NCBI GenBank assembly: GCA_951799405.1
Contig: OX637335.1
Location: 20,154,342-20,218,341, forward strand
Length of the DNA: 64,000 bases
Source of the DNA: Agapetus fuscipes
Taxonomy: Eukaryota > Arthropoda > Insecta > Trichoptera > Glossosomatidae
Direction of reading: 5' to 3'
Shown: positions 19,328-30,444 of the stretch, one piece after another
Position numbering within the stretch: the stretch's first letter is position 1
How the letters are laid out: each line of letters opens with the position of its first letter
The notes under the pieces: model-generated
Told to the model about the DNA's origin: nothing
What the model saw: the letters and a program-made list of their open reading frames with translations, nothing else
Database searches by the model: none
Position numbers and translations under genes: made by a program

Positions 19328-19650
19328 GGTTGATAGCTCAGTTGGTAGAATGCTGGCATTCTATTCCGAGAGCAATGGTTCGATACCCACAGAGGGTGTC
19401 AGAAATGATTTCCCGTTTCGGTGTCTATTTCAAACCCGTAATGAATACTGGCAAGGTGTACTCAGCCTTCACAAGAAATGAAACACCATTTCCACTTAAA
19501 GTGGTTGGTGTGAGGCCGGCCCCCTTACCCGTAAAAATAAAAAGGTCCTGAATCGCCACATGCAACCTTTTGGAAGATAACGCAGGCAAGAAGTTACAAT
19601 ATATGTGAAGCTTAGCTGCTTGCTGCGAAGGCTAAAGGGATGATGGTGGA
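19328..19650 (+). mobile_element. SINE-A, best complete copy
   Basis: The head has a canonical A-box (TAGCTCAGTTGGTAGAATGC) and a strong B-box (GGTTCGATACCC) at tRNA-like spacing. The body follows with TACTCAGCCTTCACAAGAAA, TTAAAGTGGTTGGTGTGAGG and CCCCCTTACCCGTAAAAATA, then GATAACGCAGGCAAGAAGTT. These are the internal Pol III promoter elements of a tRNA-derived SINE. Confidence 0.82.
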
Positions 19651-19654
19651 GATG

Positions 19655-20635
19655 ATTATAATTTATTTAAAGAGTTGATTCGTGAAAAAAATATCCCACT
19701 GTAAATGAGCGACATGGATTAAAATTTTAATTCCATCTTTGTTTCTTACGATTTCCTATTCATTGAATAAAAATAATACTGTGCCATCATAAATGGTAAT
19801 TTCATTTTTTTACAATGTTTATTTTTTTATTTTGCATACATCTTATTTTATTTATGTTTATTGTTTACAATAATTAAAATGCCATTTTTGATTTGTTGCT
19901 ATAATTAATTGGTGACATTTGCAATTTTTATTGTGTTGCTAAATTACACAATAAATTAACCCGCTATAAATTGTCATTTCTTGAGAAATGTTGTTGTGAA
20001 CAATTCACAAATAAAATCTTAAAATTGTCACATTGCATAAAAATAAAATAATTGATACAAAATAAACAGCAAATTAAAATATTATTTTATCTAGTCTATA
20101 ACATTATAAGTAAGTTATAAGTCTTGCTTTTATTTAACTGCAATAGGGTGTCGTATTGTAACTTATTTAATTTTATTAAAAAATCTAATTTATTCAAAAA
20201 GAAGTACAGGTATTCATTTTCTCACGTTATTACCCAAAATGTTTTTTTTAGTTAAAGCGTGTGAGTAAAATATGTAAATATATTTTTGATTCAATTGAAT
20301 TAGATCTGTGTTTTGAAATATTTTTTTATAATTTTTTAAGATTAATTACTGATTGTACAAAAAAATTATAAATTTATGCTATTCATAAACAATAATGACA
20401 AAAAATAAAACCCACTGAATAAGATAAAAAATAATAAATTGAAGGTTATTTGAAAAGCACATATTTTTATTCAAGGTTACATACATTATAAAATAAGTAT
20501 TTCTTCCATCGGTTTCTGTCGTTTTTTTTTTATTTCAAGAATAGCAAATACAGAAGTTATAAGAAACAAGGATTTACAAGTTCATAAGTAAGTTTCCTTT
20601 ATAAATAAACAAGTTTCAAATACCAAGTAAACAGG
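19655..20635. other. Very AT-rich stretch, nothing recognised
   Basis: Long runs of A and T with no repeat family or convincing frame. Confidence 0.4.
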
Positions 20636-20639
20636 AATA

Positions 20640-21599
20640 GCTAGTAAGTACTGAAGCAAGCAGCCATGGTGGAATCTCTCCATCTGGAATTACTGGAACT
20701 AGATCCTGACAAGTATTATAATATCATTATATTACGCATTTCCTTCGCTACCTGCCGAGTTCAAAAAAAAGATTCAAAAAGTTCATCCGCAGCGTCATTG
20801 GCCGGTACGACAGGTGATACTACTACCCGAACCGAAATTTCCCGAACGCTTCCGAGCTGTTCCGACCGCCTAGTCCGCAGTCTCGCCGCTGCAGATCGCA
20901 GCGCTAAACAAAACTTTAGTCGACGCGCTAGCCGCATTTTGAACGGTTGTAGGCGAAGCCCACGACTCAGCAAATATCGAAAAAAGCGTCAGTTTTGATC
21001 TTCAAAAAAATCGTGCAACCCTTAAAAGTCGTGTTTTAAGTGTAAAGTGCAAGAGAAAACTGTTTTTAAACATTCAAACTCTGCTTTTTATTTGAAATTC
21101 AACAACTTTGTTAAAGTTGTATGCAGTTTCTAAGTGTTATATTTACTTTCTTGATTGTTTACGTTTGAAGTGTTTCTGCCCAGTGCATTGTAGGAATATT
21201 TCCAAGTTTATTTTTATTTTCGATTCAAACTCACTTCAAAAGTGTTTTACAAATCCCAACTCAGTTTTAATTTTGTTAATCACTCCTAAATACTTCCCTG
21301 TATAATATCAAGTTCAGTGTCAGTGAGTCAACATTTTGTGTGCGTGCATTTTCAACAGTAAATAATTAAATGTAACGCACGTCGAATGTTGTGCTATACT
21401 ATAAAACAAAACCTTCAAGGAGTGCAGTTTTAAGTGCAGAAGTTTTCCAAAGTGTGTGAAAAAATAGTGCAACATTTTGTACGAAATATTCTGAAAGTGT
21501 TTGTGTTTAACAATACTATTGGAAAACCATTGGAAATTACGTTAGAGTGGAGCTTACTTGGACTTGGCGCGAATTTTTTATTGGAATCCATTTTAAAAG
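20640..21599 (+). other. Possible host-gene first exon(s) and promoter region
   Basis: 20780-20990 holds roughly two dozen CpG dinucleotides within about 210 bp, unlike its AT-rich neighbours. It is followed by sequence typical of insect 5' UTRs (GTGTTTTAAGTGTAAAGTGC, AGTGCAGTTTTAAGTGCAG, AAGTGTGTGAAAAAATAGTG). It ends at TTTTAAAAG followed by GTAAAC, a good splice donor at 21600. A 110-codon frame (20666-20998) crosses the CpG block, starts in a favourable ATGG context and is rich in Ser and Arg, but I recognise no domain. No transcript evidence is available here. Confidence 0.35.
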
Positions 21600-21779
21600 G
21601 TAAACCACTTTACTCACATAATGCAACTTTAAATCTGTTGCCATTTTGATAGGGGTGGCCAGATTCACTGCAGAGTTGTTTCAAATTGAAAAAGCAAACG
21701 AATCAAAGTTGTACGTATATAGCAATTTCTTACCGCGCTGCAGTCTCATGCGGCGAGTAGAACCTATTTATTTTCACAC

Positions 21780-21900
21780 GTAAGAAGACCGGCCTTACGC
21801 CAACCACTTCAAGTTAAGTTGTGATTTTCCTACTCCGGCTAAGGCAGGTTCTCATTTCTTATGGAGTCTGAGTAAACCTTGCCGGTTCTTTGACTTCTGA
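21780..21900 (-). repeat. SINE-A body fragment
   Basis: The complement contains CGGCAAGGTTTACTCAG, CATAAGAAATGAGAACC and TTGAAGTGGTTGGCGTAAGG. Head absent. Confidence 0.6.
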
Positions 21901-21904
21901 CCCA

Positions 21905-22684
21905 ACGAAATAAAACATAATTGTATTAATAAAATATTTCAGATGAACTTAGTTTTGTATTACTATGAAATATGGAGTTTACTAAATTACTAAAAATAAT
22001 CATTTTCCTGCGTTTTTACAAAAAAATTAGTGATAACGTTGACATATAATCTTACCTGCACATTATTGAGTTACTTGTACATAGGGTATTTAATAAAATA
22101 CGTCAATGCTGCATATGAAACTGTGTTGTATTGTATTAGTGAGAATTTATCAATCTAATCTAGAAGTTGAAAAACAAAATACTCTTTATTAATGATTCAA
22201 TGTTTATTTTCTGGTCATACTTATGTATGTCAGTTAATTTCTAATGTAAATAATTATCTTCCTTATCTCAAATGATAAAACATGCAGAGATTTATTAGAT
22301 TACATTTTTTTTATAAATACCGATATAACAGACTAGTTTAAAAAAAGAATCTTCGTAATCATAAACATACAGTTTCTTAACTCTGAGTGTTGTTTTTTTT
22401 CACTTTTTTTTTACTTTACAAAAAAACAGTCTCATCTCTCACTTTTTTAATTAAGTGAATTAGTAATTATGGGTACACCGACTTCTTAATAGCTTTATTT
22501 ATAGGAAAAAAACGTTGAATTTCCCCAAAATAAAATGAAGGATTTCTACCAGTATACCGAGGTAGATTTTTTAAATGTTTATTAGGTGCTAATTAATAAG
22601 TAATAATTTACCTTGTAGTAGGCCCCAAATAGTCTTTTTACTTTCGGTGAAAACCCATACATTTATTTTTTCATTTAATACATT
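21905..22684. other. AT-rich, nothing recognised
   Basis: No frame or repeat that I can assign. Confidence 0.4.
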
Positions 22685-22686
22685 TA

Positions 22687-22965
22687 AGGTGGATGTCCCA
22701 ATTATTGGCAGCTTAAGGAAATTTTTAAATTGAAAAGCTCATAGAAATTCGAATTTTTATCTGATTTTGTTTTTTTTTGTATCAGGACATTGGAAATATG
22801 CTGTAGTATTAATAAAAAAAGAATTCAAGCAAAATTATGTGAGGAAATAAGTTTTATTTAATTAATTGAACAAAAACTCCAATGTCCCTATTATTGGCAG
22901 GTGAAATTCGGATTTGTCCCAATTATTGGCATACCTTTGTCCCATTTATTAGCACCTCAGTTTTT
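22687..22965. repeat. Left subterminal motif array of the second pogo-like element
   Basis: The word TGTCCC(A/T)ATTATTGGCA occurs in the TIR, near 22883, near 22917 and, weaker, near 22947 (TGTCCCATTTATTAGCA). The right half mirrors this at 24305-24330, 24347-24410 and 24758-24799. Probably iterated transposase binding sites. Confidence 0.7.
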
Positions 22966-23299
22966 TTAATCTACAGCTTACATTTTTCTTAAAAAGGGGG
23001 AAGTTTTTATCAGAATAAGTGCAGAGAGGTTCAGGGAACAAATGTTTATTAAATTTTGGTCGAAAAATATAAAAAAGTTATACAAATAAATAAGAGAAGT
23101 GACAAAAAACATTTATTTTTTTTCAACATATTCACAAAACATCTTATTCGATGGCATATGCAGGTCAACATCTTCCGTGTTTTTTTTTCGCTGAAGAAGT
23201 CACTTCTGGATCATCTGCCTTTATCTCTTTAACCTCTTTCTTCAATTTTCTCCAGACGATGAACAAATTTATATCCTCCATATTCATTTTTTTTTATTA

Positions 23300-23708
23300 T
23301 CATTCGCTTCCATATCCAAACATTTCCTGAAACTTTGTAATTTTACTGGTCCTACTAGTTTCTAGTCTGGAAAGTAGTTTATCAAGTATATCTTCATCTC
23401 CATCTTGTTCTGGTGCATTTTTAGTGCTTAAATGATTCACGGACGGAACTTTGCTGAAGTCAATTGCATTAACGTTCCACGGAAAGAGTCCGTACTTGCG
23501 AAAACCATTCTTCAAAGTATCAGGTTTGACAGATTTCTGAATTGAGGATGCTAGGAGGGGAGCGAAGTCTTTTTTCTTCAATTCGTAGTGCATATTATGT
23601 GTCTCCATGTGTTGGTTTCTTCCTTCCATGAATGCTTTAAGCTTGGAAAGACAGCGACATCCATCGGCTGAATGATGTGAGTGGAATTCGGGTAAAGTGC
23701 TACGAGTA
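23300..23708 (-). pseudogene. pogo-like transposase, third catalytic block and C-terminus
   Basis: The frame carries ALYPNSTHIIQPMDVAVFPS, the block with the third Asp (QPMD), followed by the typical C-terminal segment KKKDFAPLLASSIQKS and LKNGFRKYGLFPWNVNAIDF. The block containing the second Asp (DNH-type) is missing: the text jumps from the first catalytic block straight to GIILVALYPN. Confidence 0.8.
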
Positions 23709-24055
23709 TTATACCAAGTACTTTATCTCCTTTAAGACTAAGAAAAAAGCTGCTTCATCAGCATTAAAAATCCGCTCTGGATCTTTTGTGTCATCGCCAT
23801 TAATGATAATGCGATCACCTAATGTGTTGTCAGGGTCTAAGATATTTGGCTTCTCCGGGTCTATCGCAAACCTCTTACTCTGTAGGTACTCATGGATTTC
23901 CGCATGCCATCTGACTAATTTCTCTTTGGTGACTGAAGCCCGTGACTTTGTCAAATTCTGTGGGGTTCGGATGTTAATTTCCCGGACGTGATAGCAGCAA
24001 TTACTTTGACCATGTCTGCGCCATCATACATTTTTCTCTTTGGATCCCATCATAC
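23709..24055 (-). pseudogene. pogo-like transposase, N-terminal and first catalytic block
   Basis: Codons on the minus strand include KRKMYDGADMVKVIAAI, SRASVTKEKLVRWHAEIHEY and RIFNADEAAFF, where the Asp of NADE is the first catalytic residue. A one-base shift after FFLVL moves the frame. About 100 or more codons, including the second catalytic Asp, are deleted before the next block. Frame breaks also occur between VIAAI and SRASV. Confidence 0.78.
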
Positions 24056-24804
24056 ATCTGTAAAATAAAGAAATTTGAGCAATAAGTATCGTATTTGTCT
24101 AACTGAAATTGTAAAAAAATGAAGAGTCTAAATGAAAATTATAGCGCCGCTGAAGAACGTTTGGCAGAATGTGAGAGAAAAAAGGACTTATTAAGAGTTT
24201 TTTTCTAAGTGGCTTAAAATGATCTCTCCTGATAATAAGTATGTAGTTTCTATTTTCTTATCCATTGTACTGTAAATAAGAAACTTCAGAGGTCAAAAAA
24301 AATGAATGCCAATAATAGGGACATAACAGGTTTCAGCTTGCACCTATCATGGGCACCCCTGCCAGTAATTGGGACAAAAGAGATTTTGGTGTCCCTAATA
24401 CTGGCATTTATTTTAAAAAATAGTAAAAATGAGGTTATGCCAATGACAACAAAGTTTCTACCTAGAGAAAACCTTCATAAAACCACTGATACAATCAGAA
24501 ACCATTCAAACTTAAAAGTAAAGTAGAAAAAAAAACAAAATGCTCACCTTGTTCCTTATCGAAATCAGTAAGAAATCCCGCCAAATGCACCTTGCTGGAC
24601 AGGTGCTCACTTTGACTATTTTTTTTGTGTCCAAAGCTGCCACCTATACACTTGAAATTAGAAACACAGTTTGGACAACCTATGAAATATTTATTCCACA
24701 TTTTTTCTTAACTTTCCCTGCCTTTGAAGCCTTATTATAAGTTAAAAACTGAAAAAGTGCCAATAATTGGGACACTGCCAGTAATTGGGACATCCACCTT
24801 AACG

Positions 24805-26340
24805 AACTAACATTTTCCAAATGTTCAACATTGTAATTTTTACATAGAATGCCAATTTCTTATGTATTATAAAGCTTGTATGCCTTACCTTGGAATTCGC
24901 TTTTTCTAAAATATTTTATTTTCTCTTTTTATTTTAACAGCTTAAAATACTAGTACGAAATAACTACATTGTGTGAATAATAGGGATATGCTTCTTGTTT
25001 ATTTCTTCGATAAAGATCATTTTACAATACTGTCAAAATGCATATGGTTTATTTTGCGCACTCTAAATTTATGTGTGCCATAAATACAAAATGTGAATAT
25101 GTGGCAGCTATTGTTCCTTGATCAGTCCTTTTGTTCGCCCTTACAATGTAAGTACCATTTATTGCCCCTTACTTCATTCAGCTCGCAGACGGCTATAACT
25201 GTAACTTCTCGGTTGCTACTTTTAACTGATTAGACTTTTACATACAAACTCCCAGTAAACGAGAATTTGTATGTAAACTTATTTCTATTTTAGGAGTTAC
25301 AGTTTGTGGCAGTTGAAAGTATGAACGTTAAGAGAACTAGACATTTACGGTGTTATTCACAAAGCAAATTCATGGCTGATCTGCCACCTAAAGTTAAAAC
25401 TCTGCAAAAAAAAAAGGTTGATCATCTACAGATCAAGTGATTTGCGAATAACAGTTTGTTGTGGGCTAAGATTTAAAATTGTCTTAGGAATTGATAATGC
25501 CCAATTTGGTGGGGTTTGAATGTTTTTTCTCATAATAGTAACAAATCTTTGTTTTTTTTTTAAAACCATTTCATCAAATGTTTATGACACCGGATTTAAT
25601 AGCATCAAATAGTAATGTGGGAGTTTTTTTGTTTCTAAAAAATTCCAACCAACTGAATATTAAAAATAAAATGGTTGTACCTACCCCACTCTACTGATTT
25701 TTTTTTTATATACTTATATGGGAATTTTGATCCATTAGCCACAAAAAATATTTGTTTATGAATAGCTAAAATGATGTCTAATTAATTTGAGCTGTGATTG
25801 TTTATTTTATAATTTGTTTTACAAATAAACGATATTTTTAAAAACATTATCCATGCCAAAAAAATGCCTCAATTTAAAATATTTCATTACATTATTCTAC
25901 TTTGAAATGTACGCTTACATTGTTTGCATTTTTATAAGCATTATAAACTGAAACATTTTAATTATAAATTGTGTTAAATAAAAAAAGCAGTTTTTTTTAA
26001 ATCATTTTAGTATTCATAGCTGCATTGTGAGGTGCACAATTCCAAGAAAAACATATTTCTTAAGAAAATCACGTAACGGCCAGCACGAAGCCATCTGAAT
26101 AAACAAAAAACATGAAAATAAACTACAAGGTGATGAATGAATTGTACTCAAAGTAAAACTGTGAAATAACTATTATTTAATATGCACCACGCTAACTTTA
26201 ATGAAATTTTACTTTTGTGCAAATTTCAAAATTGCACGCTTTCAAGTTGGCAATGCACGCGCGCGCTGTTTTGAATTTCTAATTTTAAACTGAAAATCCC
26301 ATTCATACTTATTGATTGCATCAGCATGGTTAATGATATT
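24805..26340. other. AT-rich, nothing recognised
   Basis: Only homopolymer runs and small hairpins. Confidence 0.4.
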
Positions 26341-26346
26341 GGGTTT

Positions 26347-27255
26347 CACGACAAATTGGTCACAGACAGCTCGTCCATGGACAAATCGGTCATACGACAG
26401 GTCGGCCACAGACAACTAGGCAGCACATAACTCATCCACAGACACATCGTTCACACGACAGTTCGTCCACACGACAGTTCGTCCACATGACATTTTGGTC
26501 ACAGACAACTAGGCAGCACATAACACGTCCACAGACACATCGTTCAAACGACAGTTCGTCCATATGACTTTTCGGTCACAGACAACTAGGTAGCACATAA
26601 CTCGTCCACATACACATCGTTCACACGACAGTTCGTCCACATGACATTTCGGTCACAGACAACTAGGCAGCACATAACTCGTCCACAGACACATCGTTCA
26701 AACGACAGTTCGTCCATATGACTTTTCGGTCACAGACAACTAGGCAGCACATAACTCGTCCACATACACATCGTTCAAACGACAGTTCGTTCACATGACT
26801 TTTCGGTCACAGACAACTATGCAGCACATAACTCGTCCACAGACACATCGTTCAAACGACAGTTCGTCCATATGACTTTTCGGTCACAGACAACTAGGCA
26901 GCACATAACTCGTCCACAGACACATCGTTCAAACGACAGTTCGTCCATATGACTTTTCGGTCACAGACAACTAGGCAGCACATAACTCGTCCACATACAC
27001 ATCGTTCAAACGACAGTTCGTTCACATGACTTTTCGGTCACAGAACACTAGGCAGCACATAACTCGTCCACAGACACATCGTTCAAACGACAGTTCGTTC
27101 ACATGACTTTTCGGTCACAGACAACTAGGAAGCACATAACTCGTCCACAGACACATCGTTCAAACGACAGTTCGTCCACATGACTTTTCGGTCAAAAACA
27201 TTTCGGTCACATACACCATATTGTCCACGGACAGTTCCATCACGGAAAACAAATT
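26347..27255 (+). repeat. F2 arm expanded into a 77-bp tandem array
   Basis: The block begins with the F2 tip (CACGACAAATTGGTCACAGA) and ends with the F2 inner arm sequence (TCCATCACGGAAAAC). Between them, CATCGTTCA recurs at 26445, 26538, 26615, 26692, 26769, 26846, 26923, 27000, 27077 and 27154. Every step is exactly 77 bp except the first (93, an extra 16-bp module). Each unit alternates CGTTC(A)/CGTCCA/CGGTCACA words. No opposite arm follows. Confidence 0.9.
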
Positions 27256-27317
27256 CCATTAACAACAAAAAAATTAATACAGCTTTGCAACTTACATGAT
27301 CGATTATATATACAGTG

Positions 27318-27575
27318 CACCTTGACTTATAGGTTGGTATGCGGCTGGCCACCCATGCTGTAGAATATGGTTCACTTTGCCAATGTCTCCACTGTTTCAG
27401 GGAAGGTCGGCAAGAGTTGCAGGGTGTATGTTCATTTTAGATTCGGGTTATTATATTGTAAGTCCACATGCCGAATGTTTAAGCGCGAACTTATTCGTGT
27501 CTGCTTGTGAAAATGCATATAATGTGAACCCTAAATTTAACTTACATATATTTGCAACTTACTTAGATTAGCACG
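27318..27575 (+). repeat. T-repeat
   Basis: Starts at CACCTTGACTTATAGG and ends TTGCAACTTACTTAGATTAG. Full-length, with one substitution-rich stretch in the middle. Confidence 0.87.
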
Positions 27576-27589
27576 TGCCTTCTTCTTCT

Positions 27590-27715
27590 TCTTATTGTAA
27601 AAACCTTGTTATTGTATACCAACCCATTAGTCAGAGGGCTCTTAAGGTGTGATACACACAAAAACAGCGCTCACCAAATAAATCATCCTAATATTATTAT
27701 TATTATTATTAGTCA
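27590..27715 (+). repeat. SINE-B 3' end
   Basis: GTGTGATACACACAAAAACA, GCGCTCACCAAATAAATCATCCTAA (as at 59745-59771) and an (ATT)n tail. Confidence 0.6.
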
Positions 27716-27719
27716 ACGA

Positions 27720-28280
27720 AATCGATTATAATTTTGTAAAATATAATGAGTCAAATTCGTAGAGCCTCGGTCCACCCCTTAGCGGAATAGCGAGTTACAG
27801 CTACAGTTATTACTTATACTCTTACCAAACATAACATTAGTACCTACACATGAATTTTTTCGTGGAAAGGATATGACAAAGTCTTAAAATTTCTCAATTA
27901 TCCACCACTTGTGAACAACTGAATGATTTAAATTTCTTCTTGCAAATTCAGACCCGAAACAATGGCAGTTTGTCACCAAATTTTAGCGACAAGACGGAAT
28001 AATATTTTTCCTTTCGCCATTAAAATAATTGCAGCCCCCTCCTTTTCCTCCGCCATCTTGTGCAGAAAATAAAACAATCGTATTTGCAGCACTTTAAAGT
28101 TTGAGTGTCGTATAAAACCAAAAATGGCAATCTAGTATTTTTTTTAAATGAAATAAATACATGAAAATGAAGAGTGAAGGAATTTCTACATTTCATTATA
28201 TGTAAAAACATTTTAGAAAAAATCCTACATTGCCGCTTTTGATTCATTACAAGTCACCTAAAAATGTATGGTAACTAAAA
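27720..28280. other. Mostly unrecognised
   Basis: 27755-27800 (CCACCCCTTAGCGGAATAGC) resembles the sequence after the LINE-A-type stop at 6640-6740. The rest shows nothing. Confidence 0.3.
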
Positions 28281-28284
28281 AGCT

Positions 28285-28345
28285 CTACTATAAGCGCTGT
28301 TTCAGTTTTAATGCGTTTTTTTGTTTAAACGTAATGTTTGCTTTT
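28285..28345. repeat. Half of a PM palindromic repeat
   Basis: TAAGCGCTGTTTCAGTTTTA then GCGTTTTTTTGTTTAAACG matches one arm of the PM family. Confidence 0.45.
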
Positions 28346-28414
28346 AGAAATAAAGTAAACTACTTGGGGTGGGGTTTAATTTTATATTTGCATTCGGCCG
28401 CTGTTACAATAATT

Positions 28415-29350
28415 GCAAGGAAGTCCACGAAGCGGATCGTCTGAAATAAATAAAGCGAACTCAAAGTGTGCTTAATGCAATATGTACGTGTGGGTGACAG
28501 GTTAGAACGACACAGTGACAAAACGACACATGACAGAACATCACATAGGTACCTAAAAAAGAACATAACATAAACGGCTCATGAAAAAACTTTAAAATTA
28601 ACGCAAATATATTATCGCCATATGCGTTATGCCTTCGGGGATAACGCGCAACAAGTTACTCTTTATATGCTGTTCACTTAGTTTTTTAAAATCTAATAAT
28701 GATAATTATGACTCTGGATGAAATGAAAGAAGTATGCAAGGACAGAAAGAAGTGGCGGCTAATCTGCAATGCTGATTTGTAATGTTGGTTTATTAGCTTG
28801 CTACATTTTTTGCATAAGACATTTTTGACTTTTTTTGTATAGATTTATTTTTAAGGTTTTGTTGTTTTCTTATACTTTCTTATTACAATTGCAAGGAAGT
28901 CCACGAAGCGGATCGTCTGAAATAAATAAAGCGAACTCAACGTGTGCTTAATGCAATATGTACGTGTGGGTGACAGGTTAGAACGACACAGTGACAAAAC
29001 GACACATGACAGAACATCACATAGGTACCTAAAAAAGAACATAACATAAACGGCTCATGAAAAAACATTAAAATTAACGCAAATATATATTTTGCGTCCA
29101 CACGCCATATGCGTTATGCCTTCGGGGATAACGCGCAACAAGTTACTCTTTATATGCTGTTCACTTAGTTTTTTAAAATCTAATAATGATAATTATGACT
29201 CTGGATGAAATGAAAGAAGTATGCAAGGACAGGAAGTAGTGGCGGCTAATCTGCAATGCTGATTTGTAATGTTGGTTTATTAGTTTGCTACATTTTTTGC
29301 GACTTTTTTTGTATAGATTTATTTTTAAGATTTTGTTGTTTTTTTTTTAT
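28415..29350 (+). repeat. ~476-bp direct tandem duplication
   Basis: Two nearly identical copies start at GCAAGGAAGTCCACGAAG (28416 and 28892). Within each: an F3 arm (minus), a SINE-A-like stretch (GCCTTCGGGGATAACGCG) and a LINE-A coding end (ACTCTGGATGAAATGAAAG, then GTATGCAAGGACAG). The second copy has an 11-bp extra (about 29093-29104), so the later offset is 487 bp. Confidence 0.88.
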
Positions 29351-29945
29351 ACTTAAATGTTATTTATCACTCGTATTCCTTGACTTATAGGTTGGTATGA
29401 GGTTGACCACCCATACTGTAAAAAATGTTTCACTTTGCCAATGTCACCCCTGTTTCAGGGAATGTCGGCAAGAGTTGCAGGGCTTATGTTCATTTGAGGT
29501 TTGGATTTTATTTGTAAGTACACAATCAGCATTTGTAAGCGCGAACTACACGTGTTTGTTTGTGGGCATACATCTGAGAGCTTTGAATGAATATATCCTC
29601 GCAACTTAGATTTTAGATTTTTAGATAATCGGGGACATTGATTTTTTTTATAAGCCTTACCAAATAATGTATATGCATGAGTTCTTTTTTTCTCATGTCT
29701 CACTTTTTTGTCATGCCCTTTATGGTGTTCTCTGTTTTGTGATGTTTTGTCATGTGATGTTTTTTTCATTTGACGTCTATGGTATGTTATGTTTCAGATA
29801 TTCTATTTTTTGTCATGTGATGTTTTGTCATTGTGATGTACTTTCCTGTGATATTTTCTCATAGGGATGTTTTGTTATGTGTCGTTCTGTCGTGTCGTGC
29901 TGTTATGTGTCGTTTTGCCACTGTGTTGTTTTATCATGGAACCGT
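28487..29945. mobile_element. Foldback F3 with inserted and duplicated interior
   Basis: The left arm (28487-28575, repeated at 28965-29050) carries TTAGAACGACACAGTGACA, ACGACACATGACAGAAC and ATCACAT. The right arm (29690-29945) is made of the inverse words TGTGATGTTTTGTCAT, TGTGTCGTTCTGTCGTG and CACTGTGTTGTT. A T-repeat and LINE-A ends sit between the arms. The assignment of both arms to one element is inferred. Confidence 0.5.
29375..29625 (+). repeat. T-repeat following a LINE-A coding end
   Basis: Begins TTCCTTGACTTATAGG and ends GCAACTTAGATTTTAGATTT. It lies about 150 bp after the duplicated MTLDEMKEVCKDRK end, so it is part of a truncated LINE-A. Confidence 0.85.
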
Positions 29946-30184
29946 ACGTGTGTGCTTGCATGTATTACATAAGGGGTGTAGATTTCTGTCGTTATAGAAG
30001 GCAAAGCTTCAGAATTGTATTAAATAATTGTACCCGTACACCGCAAAGCCGGGCTTAATGAACTTTGTGATACCTACCATCAGAATGCACTATGGTCCAC
30101 ATAATAATGTGTAATAAACTCGACACAATAAAAAAAAACCTCGGCTATGTAACGTTACTGTAGTAAATAATGGATTCTTAATCC

Positions 30185-30440
30185 ATAATCGTAAATTGAA
30201 AAGATATATTAACATTTAAAATTCATATTAAATGCATGCCCAAAAAACAAACACGTATAAGTTCGTTCTTACAAATGCAGCATGTGTACCTACCTACTTA
30301 CAAATTAAATTCCAAAACTCGAATGAACATAACCCTGCAACACTTGCCGACTTTCCCTGATATAGGGGTGACATAAGCAAGATGAACCATTTTTTTAAAG
30401 CATGGGTAGCCAGTCTCATACCGACCAACATTACGAAGAA
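30185..30440 (-). repeat. T-repeat, diverged
   Basis: It contains ACACTTGCCGACTTTCCCTG and TGGGTAGCCAGTCTCATACC; the 5' tip is degenerate. Confidence 0.78.
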
Positions 30441-30444
30441 GCAA

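Larger units (their letters stand above)
22687..24799 (-). mobile_element. Second pogo/Tigger-like element, internally deleted
   Basis: 25-bp TIRs at 22687-22711 and 24775-24799 (AGGTGGATGTCCCAATTA and on) differ at one base and are flanked by TA (22685-22686, 24800-24801). Minus-strand transposase remnants lie at 23300-24055. Both subterminal regions carry many copies of a TGTCCCAATTATTGGCA-like word. It is about 2.1 kb and non-autonomous. Confidence 0.85.

Noticed and set aside
19328..19400. tRNA gene
   Set aside because: A- and B-boxes are good, but a shared SINE body follows and the arms do not form a clean cloverleaf. The same holds at 1127, 14629 and 18113.
20761..20973. 70-codon minus frame in the CpG block
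   Set aside because: Shadow of the GC-rich patch. 5'-UTR-like sequence and the donor favour the plus strand, if either is real.
26445..27180. A regular array that could be mistaken for a CRISPR
   Set aside because: The 77-bp units are contiguous with no unique spacers, and the window is eukaryotic. It is a tandem repeat derived from an F2 arm.
28360..29042. Two near-identical ~65-codon minus frames, at first sight a duplicated gene
   Set aside because: They lie in the 476-bp duplication and translate an F3 arm; there is no independent support.
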